NCBI GenBank assembly: GCA_016584305.1 | Contig: JACEEZ010025376.1 | Location: 1 to 64,000, forward strand | Length of the DNA stretch: 64,000 nt | Direction: 5' to 3' | From: Chionoecetes opilio | Taxonomy: Eukaryota; Arthropoda; Malacostraca; Decapoda; Majidae | Part shown: piece after piece, positions 54,914 to 64,000 of the stretch | Layout of the letters: each line of letters opens with the position of its first letter | Position numbering within the stretch: the first letter of the stretch is position 1 | Notes under the pieces: model-generated | Told to the model about the DNA's origin: nothing | The model's input: the letters and a program-made list of their open reading frames with translations, nothing else | Database searches by the model: none | Program-made: the position numbers and the translations under genes

Positions 54914-56763
54914 CTACGCCGGTTTGTCTCTTACTTGTACAACCCGATGGGAAGCATCGGTTTCAGGGTAGCGTGCCACATTCCCATATAGCCGTATATG
55001 GCGCTGACGGTCTATGCAGGTTATAGGCCTTGTTTCAGTCTCACGGTGCAATCGCTGATTTGACACGTAATGATCCCAGCGATACCCCATGATTATGCGA
55101 AGACACTTATTACCAAAGGCATCGATTCGTCTCTTCAAGTCGCTATTTAGTGTCCATGTCTCACAACCATAGAGTAAGATAGGGTGGTAAGTCACCGTGG
55201 GCTATGCCAATCCTCCATAAGACTTCTTGACGTGACCCGCCGTCATTATGGACTGCGCTACCAAGGTATGTAAAACTTTCCAAGATCTCAATGTCTTCGC
55301 CGCACGCACGTACAGACTGTATTGTTTCATCTATTAAGTCTCCACATACCTGGACCTTGGTCTTAAGCCAGGGAACTTCAAGTCCCAAAGGCTTTGCCTT
55401 CTCGTGCAACGCCTCGAGAGCCATCACCAGGACCTCCAGCGACTCAGCAAAGATTACTGCATCATCGGCAAAAACAAGATCAGTGATCTTGGTATTACCG
55501 AGGGATGCTCTACAATCACTTTGATCTACAACTCTGCCCGATATGGGGCAGGAACGCACCCATGCCTCACTCCTGTATTAAGAGGAAAGAAGCTGGATAC
55601 CCCTCCCCCACACTTCCCAGCACTCTCAGTCCCAGAGTACGCACAGACCAGTCATCAAACCAATAGTCCGTGCAGGAATCCCGCGAAGTCGCAGAAGATT
55701 CCAGAGTGACTCACGATGCACTGAGTCAAACGCCTTCTTGAGATCAACATAGGCTGCAAGCATCCCCGGTCGAAACTCACGTCGACGTTCCACAAGGACA
55801 CGAAGCGCTAGGATACGGTCCGTTGTTGACTTACCAGGCGTGAACCCAGACTGGTGAGGTCTCTGATGCATCAGCAGATGACTGCGGATCCGTGTCAACA
55901 ATAGATGGGCAAGTACCTTGCCTAGCACGCTGAGCAATGTAATACCGCGGTAATTGTTGCAGTCCTAACGGTCCCCTTTCCCTTTCCAGATAGGGACGAC
56001 CAGCCCCCTTTTCCAGTCAGGAGGAATGGTACCTGATTGCAACACGGCAGTCAAGACAGCATCCAACCCGCGGATCATGGCCTCACCCCCAGATTTGAGG
56101 AGCTCCGCACTAATATCATAAACACCAGCTGCCTTTCCACCCCTCAACTTTGCTACAGCCTCTCTGACTTCGTGACTTCATCAAGAGAGGGTGCGGTTTC
56201 GTCAATGGGAGGATCGGCATCCACTGCCTGTAACCCAGTGGTGTGAAGCTGCTCAATTGGAGGGTCTACCGTGAACAACTGCTCAAAGTACTCAGCCCAA
56301 CGAGCCATCTGCCCATCCATGTCCGACACGAGGCGCCCAACTGCTGCTCGAATAACACTCACTCGAGATGGAGACTTGGAACGGAGCTTCTTCAGGGCTC
56401 GGTAGGCGGGTCGGAGATCATTAGCGATCAAATGGCCCTCGATATCCTCAACAAGACTCCTGACATACCTCTCCTTGTCTTTCGCGGTGCCTGGCACCGC
56501 GGCTCTCCTCGATTTTCTCCAGCGTCTCCGTCGAGACAAAACCAAGCCTTGACCTCGGGCGCTCCCCAATACACTTATTGGCAGCCTGTAGAGTTTCACG
56601 TTTGAAGGTATCCCACAGTTCTACAGGGTCCTCGAGGGCACCGAGCACATCAAACCGATTTGAGACTGCCGCTGCATACTCATGGGCACATGTCAAGTCC
56701 TTCAGTTTCTCAAGAAAAAACACAGTATGGCTACCTCTTGAGATTCTTCTGGACTTGACATGA
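54914..56763 (-). pseudogene. RTE-like ORF2: endonuclease end, RT and C-terminal region
   Basis: Six overlapping minus-strand frames cover the protein. They are 56,723-56,448 (post-endonuclease, KLKDLTCAHEYAAAVSNRFD), 56,599-56,153 (YRALKKLRSKSPSRVSVIRA), 56,147-55,965 (MRGGKAAGVYDISAELLKSG), 55,937-55,626 (HQSGFTPGKSTTDRILALRV, AYVDLKKAFDSVHRESLWNL), 55,559-55,161 (TDLVFADDAVIFAESLEVLV) and 55,195-54,914 (LYGCETWTLNSDLKRRIDAF). The catalytic Asp residues are present, though frameshifts separate them. Motif B is deleted near 55,545. Confidence 0.88.
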
Positions 56764-57063
56764 AGCTTAGGTGTAGCAGCAACAAGTCTGTGATCTGTTC
56801 CAAGGAACTCGGCACTCCTGTAAACCCTGCAGTTCTGGAGGATCCTCCAACGAGTACTAACGAGGACGTGGTCGATCTCCTTAGCTACCCCTCCGGCATT
56901 ACTCTACCATGTCCAGCGGTGCAGCTCTGATCTCTCTGATACCAAAAACCTGCAATTCTCAACTTTCTGGACCTCGCAAAATTCAGAAGCAGAGAACTGT
57001 TAATGTTTCTGGTACCAGTGCCATGGGGACCAACACATAACTCGTAGCTATCTCTAACTGTGC
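56700..57063 (-). pseudogene. RTE-like endonuclease, C-terminal part
   Basis: Minus-strand pieces read RDSYELCVGPHGTG, LLLNFARSRKLRIAG and EFLGTDHRLVVATPKLHVKS (the SDH-like catalytic block, here TDH). The upstream block VLGDLDATTG (the GDFN position) lies at about 59,784-59,830, beyond the LTR insertion, and joins in frame. Decayed. Confidence 0.75.
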
Positions 57064-57720
57064 TATAAGTCGGTATATTGTAGATACTTAGTTGAGTGAG
57101 TTAACTTGTACGTCCAACTTGTACACATTTATTTAGAGAAAATGTATTTACAACCAATTAGTAGTGATACAAGCAAGGAGTTTGAAACGCTGTGAATCTA
57201 GTAGTGGATTCTCTAACTCAGCCAGGGGGTGTCGAGTGACTGAGCGATGTGGTCGAGTTCTCACTCTTGTGATCGGTTAAATGCGACTTTGTTGTCTGAA
57301 CTTCATGCGCAATAGGCATTGTCCAGAATACTGTTGAGAGTGTAAGGTTTCATGGTCTCACGGTAACAGAGGAAGATAACGTTGTTATTATACATTCATA
57401 GATATTAATTATAGTTATGTTCTAAAATACACTCATTTTTGATGTTTGACATACCTTGTATGGAAGCTATACATAGTGTCCCTGTTTGATAATAGGTGTA
57501 TTGACAGAATAAGTTATCAATTAATATATATGTTAGAGTGATAATACTAATTGCTGGGCCTTATAATTTGTCTAAAATTAGCACATAAATTCTAGTGTAA
57601 TAACAAAGTACCCTTACTAAAGGCTAAAAATAGTGTATATAATATAAATCTAAATTAGGTGTAATTTACTAGTAATAGTTATGCAAGTTAATATATATGT
57701 TAGGAGTGATAACTGACTGA
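57064..57720. repeat. Left LTR with a duplicated 3' part
   Basis: Matches 59,173-59,779 but with many one- to few-base deletions. Its terminal segment (ATATATGTTAGGAGTGATAA and the following ~150 bp) occurs twice, at about 57,520 and 57,690. Confidence 0.8.
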
Positions 57721-57958
57721 CATTGCTCGGGCCGCTATATAATTTGTCCTCAAATTAGGCACATAAGAATTAGCTAGGGAATAACAAATGGTACACCTAA
57801 CTAAAGGCTAAAAATATATATATAAAATATAAACTCTAAACTTCCTAAAGCTTAATCGTTAAAAGCGAGTAAACTCTGAGCTAAATACACAGAAAAATAT
57901 GGAAAATAATGGATAACATGTTGTTCAACATCAAAGATAATTACATGGCCGAGTAAAA

Positions 57959-57971
57959 TTATATATATATA

Positions 57972-58051
<80 letters not shown>
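57959..58051. repeat. (AT)n microsatellite
   Basis: A long TATATA tract with one TTTAAT interruption near its left end, in the interior of the LTR element. Confidence 0.97.
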
Positions 58052-58054
<3 letters not shown>

Positions 58055-59031
58055 AGTACTAGTGTGGGTAAAACCATAATGTGCAAAAATCACTGACAAT
58101 AATTTCAAGTGTTAAGTGTTTCAAGTGTACGTGTACTGGAGATGGTAGCTAGCAAACTCAACTGTCAGCGAAAGTAGCTGTGAAAATTACAGGGAAAAAT
58201 TGAGAACATAATATTTCAAGTAATGAAATCGTAATTGTAATTTGTCATATAATCGTTAAAAACCCTAAATGTGTCAAGTGATGACGAAGGCTCGTCTGAC
58301 TGTAGAGCTGCTGCTGTGTGCATAGTATAACAATTTATGTACCCACTAGTAATAGTACTGTGTCAGTAAAAGAATGTAATGGACTGTAGAAATATAAGGA
58401 AAAATTGACAAGACCTCGCCTGATACAATCTGTGTGGGTGTATCAGTGTGGGTAACTGTGGTGTAGGTAACCTAGTAATATGTAAATAAGTAATAGTCAA
58501 AATGGATAATTAACATAGGTAGAGACATCGCTGGATACACAATAATGTGGTTGCATTTTGTGTGTGGTGGGCAAAATTACGTTTGCCAAAAATCATTCAG
58601 AAATGAAAATAATGCAAAGTTATTGTAGAAAATAAAATGACATCAGCGAGTGTAAAAACTGACTGGCAGAGAAACTGACTGAATTATTATTCGACATTGG
58701 CGAACAATGTTATGAGATATAAGGTTATCTGTGATCAATCAATATTTTCAGAGGTCTGTATTAAGACAAGAAGTCATTCGTAATTTCTCTGCGAGTTTGA
58801 ATTTGTTAGTAAGTAATGATAAATGGTTAGTTAGTTGTACATAGGCAATACATGTGAGCAGAATGTAGTTCAAAGAGATGTGTGATCGTACGTCGATCGA
58901 TCGTACGTCACGTACATCAAGCAGAAGTGTAAAGAGTTATAGAGTAACTGCTTGTCTTGCATATAATACCTAGATTAGTATGTTAGTAAGTACACAATCC
59001 TATCATTCAAATAGTGATCGTGGTACAACAG

Positions 59032-59118
59032 GAAGAACGTAAGTAAATCATTCCTGTAGTGAATGTAATTCATGTATGCATTTAATACTTAAGGAATGTT
59101 TTACTTACGTTCTTCCTT
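59032..59118. repeat. ~25-bp inverted repeat near right LTR
   Basis: AGGAAGAACGTAAGTAAATC and its inverted partner TTTACTTACGTTCTTCCTT lie about 35 bp apart, about 60 bp before the right LTR. Confidence 0.8.
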
Positions 59119-59172
59119 CATAGACCACACTCGTCTCATGCTTGATCAGCAGATCCCACCGCTGCCACCATT

Positions 59173-59779
59173 TATAAGTCGGTATATTGTAGAGACTTAG
59201 TTGGGTGAGTTAAATGTGTACGTCCAACTTGTACACATTTATTTAGAGTCCAATAATGAACATAGAATATTTACAACCAATTATGTAGTGATACCAAGCC
59301 AGGGAGTGTTTGATGAACGCTTGTGAGTAACGTCTTGGTAGCGTGAAGATGCGACTTGTTCTGTCTTGAACTCAGCCAGGGGGTGCCAGAGATGAGCTGT
59401 TGTAGCGAGTGTGGTCCGAGGCTTTCTCTCTCCTCCTCCTCGTGATTCTGGCTTCTTATCATTTCTTGTTGATCCTATACTTTATGCTGACAACTAGACA
59501 TTTGTCCTGTGACATACTTTGAGAGTGCAAGGTGTTCATGGTTCTCACGGTGAAACAGAGGAGGAAAGATAAACGTATAATTATATATACATTACATAGA
59601 TATATAATTATATGTTTATAATGTTTCTAAAAATACACTCATTCTTTTGATGTTAATTACATGCACATATCCTGTATGGAAGCTATAATACGTGTGACCC
59701 TTGTTTGATAATTAGGTGTAATTTACTAGTAATAGTTATGCAAGTTAATATATATGTTAGGAGTGATAACTGACTGACA
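59173..59779. repeat. Right LTR, 607 bp
   Basis: The better preserved copy; includes CTCAGCCAGGGGGTG and TACACTCATTCTTTTGATG shared with the left copy. Confidence 0.88.
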
Positions 59780-59849
59780 GTGCCAGTAGTAGCATCTAAG
59801 TCGCCCAAGACAATGAGTGTGTCCCGAGGATGACAGACTCCGAGCGAAA

Positions 59850-60265
59850 GACTGCTGTGTGAAAATTAAGTGCAATAATTGTCAATATATAGGTCACCAC
59901 GAGAGTGACTGGAAACAAATTCTACTACGAGAATCACGAATTAATAAGCATAGAACGCACATAACTCAGACATGCAATGCCATACGGACGCAAACATTTT
60001 CGTGTTAGAAGAAAGAAATAGATAGAGACAAATATAGACAGAAAATATATATAGAGATATAGATAATGTTACAATAGATAAATATGAAAGTACACACAAA
60101 GTCACACAAAGTAAATCCATTGAACATAGAGGAGCAGCGCAACCTTCGACAAAATTTATAGACGGAATAGTAGACGGACAGAAAACCCATATATTCCTAG
60201 ATACAGGTACCACAGTCACCCTTAGTCCACAGGCCAGGTATAGGTCCAACTGTACCCCCCCCCCC
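59850..60265 (+). pseudogene. Gypsy gag zinc knuckle and protease start
   Basis: IKCNNCQYIGHHESDWKQI is a CX2CX4HX4C knuckle whose last Cys has become Asp. After several stops, GIVDGQKTHIFLDTGTTVTL (about 60,160-60,222) is a retropepsin active-site segment with intact DTG. This is a different copy from the 50.6-54.4 kb element, where DTG reads DTN. It ends near a C13 run at 60,257-60,269. Confidence 0.7.
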
Positions 60266-60269
60266 CCCA

Positions 60270-60917
60270 CATCTCTCCGAAACCATAATATTTTAAAGCA
60301 CTGGGGTCTCCTAAAGTGGAAAACAACTGGTAACAGAAAATAAACTGGGACTCACTGTCCCTATTGGGCTCATTTTTTATGGTACCTTATAAATCGTGAA
60401 TTTTCGCCTGTGGCGCAACATATTTGGGTTCGCTGTCTTTACAGGCAATATCATCAATAATATTAGGTAATATTATATAATACGTTTATATCCAAAGACA
60501 GCATATGATCTCCTGAGTACCATACAATCAACAAATATCATGCTTGATGGTGCCAATCTTATAAACTTGGATATCAAGTAGCACTATCCAATATATTTTG
60601 GTCTTATCACAAAATAAGCCACAGTTTTTCAGATTTTGCCATTGCCATGGTTAAAAACATCTAAATAGGCACCAATGAATTCTCTTCTCTGAATATGTTA
60701 AACCATGGCTTTCCTATGGTGCTTATTGTTAAGCATGCGCACCAAGTTGATGGGAAATAGTTTTTTTTAGGAAAGTTTCTTTTGCAGTAAAATGACTCGC
60801 TACAGTAGATAGGTTTAATAAGTATCTATTGTGATTGATTAGTATTTACAAAGCACAGAAAATTGAATGCCTACCGTTGCTCACTAGTATTTTGTTTGTT
60901 TCAGGTGAAATAATATC
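60270..60917. other. No gene seen; possible intron upstream of 60,918
   Basis: AT-rich. Immediately before the next coding block, TTTGTTTGTTTCAG (to 60,904) looks like a splice acceptor. Confidence 0.4.
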
Positions 60918-61432
60918 ATGGAGCATCTGAAGAGATCATTATCAAAGCGGAAACGGGACCCAGATGAATTTCCTGGCAATATCTGCATAGTACACAAACA
61001 AGGACTCAATTATGGTGATTTGCGCTTGCTGTCTGAACTAAAGGATGGTGTGAAGAAGTTGGGCAAGTTGCAGTGAGTAAAAAAAAGGCGTCTGGCTCAG
61101 CCACCAAAATCCCCATATATGATGAAAGATACATGTGCACTCATTCCTGATATTCTGGCTCCACACCATGGATTACACTGGGAGTGCTACAAGCGATTCA
61201 CCATGAACTTGGACAGGCTGAAACAACCAGCAGAAGACGGACCAAGAAAGGCTACAACATCCCACACGAGGCGCATAAATTCTAGAGACAAGATTTTGTT
61301 AAAACCAGACTGCATATTTTGTGGTTCAGAAGGAAGGAAAAAGGGAAGGTGCACGGAAGCTGGTCAAGTCAGGGATTGAGCCAGTTCGAGTATGATGGGT
61401 TTATGTGTGTTTGTATGTGTGTCACTGACACA

Positions 61433-61440
<8 letters not shown>
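60918..61440 (+). pseudogene. N-terminal fragment of a Cys/His-rich protein, possibly Academ-like
   Basis: From ATG 60,918 a frame runs to 61,379 with one in-frame TGA at 61,074-61,076, then shifts near 61,340 (VHGSWSSQGLSQFEYDG). It contains GNICIVHKQGLNYGDLRLLS, HHGLHWECYKRFTMNLDRL and LLKPDCIFCGSEGRKK, a spaced Cys/His pattern. Similar blocks precede the transposase/XPG-I part in uncharacterised invertebrate proteins as I recall them. It could therefore be the N-terminus missing from the 4.9-8.9 kb element's family. No TIR of that element was found here. Alternatively it is an unrelated gene exon; CAGTGAGT at 61,071 could be a splice donor. Confidence 0.45.

Positions 61441-61494
<54 letters not shown>
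61435..61494. repeat. (GT)n microsatellite
   Basis: A GT tract with one GTGGTG interruption. Confidence 0.97.
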
Positions 61495-61497
<3 letters not shown>

Positions 61498-61499
61498 CA

Positions 61500-62940
61500 G
61501 AGGTACTGTACTGCACCTATAATTCACACTTTAGATCTTACCCCTACCTCAAGCAGTCACCTGGCCAGCTACCTCAAATGCCCTCTTCACACCTGCCCTA
61601 TCCATTAACACCTAAAGCTCACTTTCTATAATATCCCCTACCATTTTCCCTCTAAACTTACCTTTCCAATACACCTGTCCTTACTTCAATTATCTTCACG
61701 CAACTGACAACGACCAATCTAATAGATGTGTCGGAAATTCTGTATAAGAAGTCCTTCTGGCTTTGACTGAAATAATCTACCGCACTGTATAGTATGCTTA
61801 TTGTACTTCACATCTGCAAAGGTTCCAGCGTGCACTCAGCCTTGGTTAACCCACACGGCCGCAATGAAATATGAAGTGTCTCAAAAATTCTAAGTCCACT
61901 TAGATCGTCTCCCGAGCGCTACCTTGGCTATACTAAGCTGGGATATGTAGTTCCTGTGTAAGGAACAGGTACAGTTCACATGAATTATTGCATATATGGA
62001 TACGAATGCTTGAAATTAGTACCACATCAATCTTGCTGATATATTTAAGCATATATATTTCATAACAATCATATACGGAAATATATGGGTCTTTCTAATA
62101 CTCCGCGTATAATTGCCACCTCAGTGACGTCACGCACAGGCTGCGGGTTCAGTTCACTGCCTGACACGGCTATAGAAGGTTGTCAAAGTGGCTACTTGTG
62201 GTCACTGCAATTTTATTTGGAGTATAACGGGAACCCTAAGGAACTTTTTTTTATTTATGTGTGCGCCACACTCATTTTGCAAACCAAAGATGATTGCACT
62301 TGAGTTAAACCTGCCACCTTGGACTTTAAATGAAAATGTGGCGTTGATGAAAACAACCAATACACATAGAACCACTCTTATCATGTACCATCGGCGCCAT
62401 TTGCCATGGGGCAGCCGTCACGGTGTATCATTATTTTAAAGGTAAGTTGAAAGGACTATTTACTCTTATATGAAGTTTTTAATGATGTGTTTACAATGCT
62501 AGGTTATATATAGGCTTTAAATGTACGTATATTGATTACATTTCTTGGGATCTTCCTTAGATGGCTAGCGATTTTTCCCCAGATTGCAAGACTTTTTCCC
62601 TTTGCTTTCTAAAGTCCGTATCACAACTTCGCACGTGATTCGATAGTAAAATTTGGCCTTATTTCAAATGTTTAGAGACAAAACACTATGATAATATGTG
62701 ACATGTGGTTAGGTAAAGGCAGAGCATGGTAAAGGATGTTTTGAAACAACCTTTACTGTCACGTGGTAGTTAAGATATTTATGTAGACAAGAGACAGATG
62801 CACGACAGTTAACACAACTTATGTAAGGTATGGTTAGGTAAGGTGGTTCTTACTGCAGCTTGATACAATACGAGCCACGTAGCTATAACGGTTTTCCAAG
62901 ATGTAGATCTGACCATTTGCAATATTCATATCCCTACATC
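61500..62940. other. No gene recognised
   Basis: Mixed composition. The open frame 62,188-62,439 ends near a donor-like AAGGTAAGT at 62,439-62,447, but its protein shows no domain. Several ATAT-rich patches lie near 62,040-62,080. Confidence 0.4.
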
Positions 62941-62949
62941 AGCCGTCAG

Positions 62950-63300
62950 GGGGTTATAGTGAGGTTAGATTAGTACCTTTTAGGGGTTATGGTGAGGTTA
63001 GGTTAGCAAAAGTGAGGTTAGGTTAGTTACTTTTAAGGGGTTATAGTGAGGTTAGGTTAGTTACTTTTAAAGGGTTATAGTGAGGTTAGGTATTTTAAGG
63101 ATTTATAGTGAGGTTAGGTTAGTTACTTTTAAGGGTTTATAGTGAGGTTTGGTTAGTTACTTTTAAGGGGTTATAGTGAGGTTAGGTTAGTACTTTTAAA
63201 GGGTTATAGTGAGGTTAGGTTAGTTACTTTTAAGTGGTCTTAGTGAGGTTAAGTTAATTATATTGCGGGGATTATAGTGAGGTTAGATTAGCAACCCTTA
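62950..63300. repeat. TTAGG-containing ~36-bp minisatellite
   Basis: About nine imperfect units of GGTTATAGTGAGGTTAGGTT with AGTTACTTTTAAGG. Each contains GAGGTTAGGTTAG, similar to the arthropod telomere repeat TTAGG but spaced by other sequence, so this is an interstitial minisatellite. Confidence 0.92.
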
Positions 63301-63439
63301 GGAGGTCCATAGGGGGCGCAGCCCCCTCTGGCTAAGAAGCTTAGGTTTTTTCTTGACGTCTTATGACCAACAAGCTTGGTGCCCCTGTGGGAGGGGACTT
63401 TGGTTTTTGGGTAGGGAAGGCAGACACGACTCATTTATT

Positions 63440-64000
63440 CAATCGTCAATCATTGGGGGCATACGCCGGGGGGCGCCTCGCCTCGCCCACCCTACGACGC
63501 CACTCCCGGGGGTCACCACGCGCGAGTTCCCATGCAGGCTCCTTTCCCATACCAAGCAGCTCTCGACAAGAAACATCAACTTGCCCCAGCCACGAGCCTT
63601 GTGGGCGCACCCTTGGCCTCCTCCACGCCGGATTGTCTCTTACAGATACAACCCGATGGGAAGGATCGGTTTCAGGGTAGCGTGCCACATGCCCATATAG
63701 CCGAAGTTGGCACTGACGGACTATGCAGGTAATAGGCTTCGTTTCAGTCTCACGGTGTAATCGCTGATTTGACACGTAATCATCCCAGCGATACCCCATG
63801 ATTCTGCGAAGACACTTATTACCAAAGGCATTGATTCGTCTCTTCAAGTCACTATTTAGTGTCCATGTCTCACAACCATAGAGTAAGACAGGGATCACAA
63901 GCGACTTGAAGATCCGGATCTTTGTCCTTTTGCACAGGTACCGACAACGCCAAATACTCCCGCTGAGCAAGTCCATAACACTGTGGGCTATGCCAATCCA
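63440..64000 (-). pseudogene. RTE-like LINE 3' end, runs off the window
   Basis: The minus-strand frame from 63,976 to 63,446 is open for 176 codons: CRYLCKRTKIRIFKSLVIPV, LYGCETWTLNSDLKRRINAF, MGYRWDDYVSNQRLHRETET, ending RRRVGEARRPPAYAPND. The 3' end AATCATTGGGGGC matches the other copies. No stop or frameshift is visible in this part, so it may be a younger copy. RT lies beyond 64,000. Confidence 0.9.

Larger units (their letters stand above)
57064..59779. mobile_element. Gene-less LTR element inserted in RTE endonuclease
   Basis: Direct repeats begin TATAAGTCGGTATATTGTAG at 57,064 and 59,173; the right copy ends CTGACTGACA at 59,779. GTGC flanks both sides (57,060-57,063 and 59,780-59,783). 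Removing the insert restores the RTE frame. The interior has an AT tract, tandem duplications and no gag or pol. The absence of TG..CA ends is unusual. I could not identify a convincing primer-binding site, so class assignment rests on the repeats and duplication. Confidence 0.75.
54500..59850 (-). mobile_element. RTE-type LINE interrupted by a SINE and an LTR element
   Basis: The 3' end matches the other RTE copies (ATCAATCATTGGGTTCATACG). The order on the minus strand is endonuclease (about 59,850-59,784 and 57,063-56,700), RT (about 56,600-55,200), C-terminal region (to 54,914). Insertions are a tRNA-Val-like SINE at about 54,540-54,840 and a gene-less LTR element at 57,064-59,779. About 110 bp are deleted near 55,190 relative to the copies at 33.4 and 63.4 kb. 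Confidence 0.88.

Noticed and set aside
1..64000. CRISPR array or prokaryotic operon structure
   Set aside because: No regularly spaced identical repeats with unique spacers; element types and tRNA-derived SINEs are eukaryotic.

Overview
The window looks like a repeat-dense stretch of an arthropod nuclear genome, most plausibly a crustacean. This is inferred from the mobile-element mix (RTE, CR1 and Jockey LINEs, BEL/Pao and Gypsy LTR elements, Helitrons, tRNA-derived SINEs), scattered TTAGG/CCTAA-rich tracts and abundant microsatellites. I found no convincing intact host gene, rRNA or functional tRNA. Almost every long reading frame belongs to a decayed transposable element, and several elements sit inside one another.

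Layout. 1-4.8 kb: AT-rich repeats, a MITE, LINE reverse-transcriptase and ORF1p fragments, a GC-rich TIR element and a LINE 3' end. 4.865-8.879 kb: a complete-looking DNA transposon with about 360-bp terminal inverted repeats, a CTA target duplication and a decayed XPG-I/CXC protein on the minus strand (Academ-like). 9.2-11.3 kb: a LINE ORF2 interrupted by a 635-bp non-autonomous Helitron; the two halves rejoin in frame. 12.07-20.70 kb (minus strand): an autonomous-type Helitron polyprotein, read as ubiquitin-specific protease, linker, DUF6570-like region, Helitron N domain, HUH Rep and Pif1 helicase. The USP part is split by a 2.1-kb foldback element with a CTTGG duplication. 20.87-27.0 kb: a small TIR element, then a roughly 5-kb inverted repeat with arms of about 1.3-1.4 kb. 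27.7-30.8 kb: LINE reverse transcriptase, a minisatellite and an RTE fragment.

31.806-41.273 kb: a BEL/Pao element on the minus strand with near-identical 648-bp LTRs and GTGGT duplications. It carries an SGNH-hydrolase ORF upstream of gag, lacks RT, and is interrupted by an RTE LINE which is itself interrupted by a CR1-like LINE. 41.5-43.5 kb: a Jockey-like LINE. 43.624-47.276 kb: an LTR element without genes. 47.7-50.4 kb: a SINE and a PIF/Harbinger-type non-autonomous element with a MADF-like remnant. 50.6-54.4 kb: a Gypsy element. 54.5-59.85 kb: an RTE LINE split by a gene-less LTR element. 59.85-64 kb: a Gypsy gag/protease fragment, an N-terminal fragment of a protein that may belong to the Academ-like family, a TTAGG-containing minisatellite, and an RTE copy that runs off the window.

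The genes do not cooperate as a host pathway. The order of insertion can be read from target-site duplications and from reading frames that become continuous when the inserts are removed. The two most unusual coding arrangements are the USP domain joined to a Rep/helicase polyprotein and the SGNH hydrolase in the leader of a BEL element. All calls come from reading the sequence; no similarity search was run.
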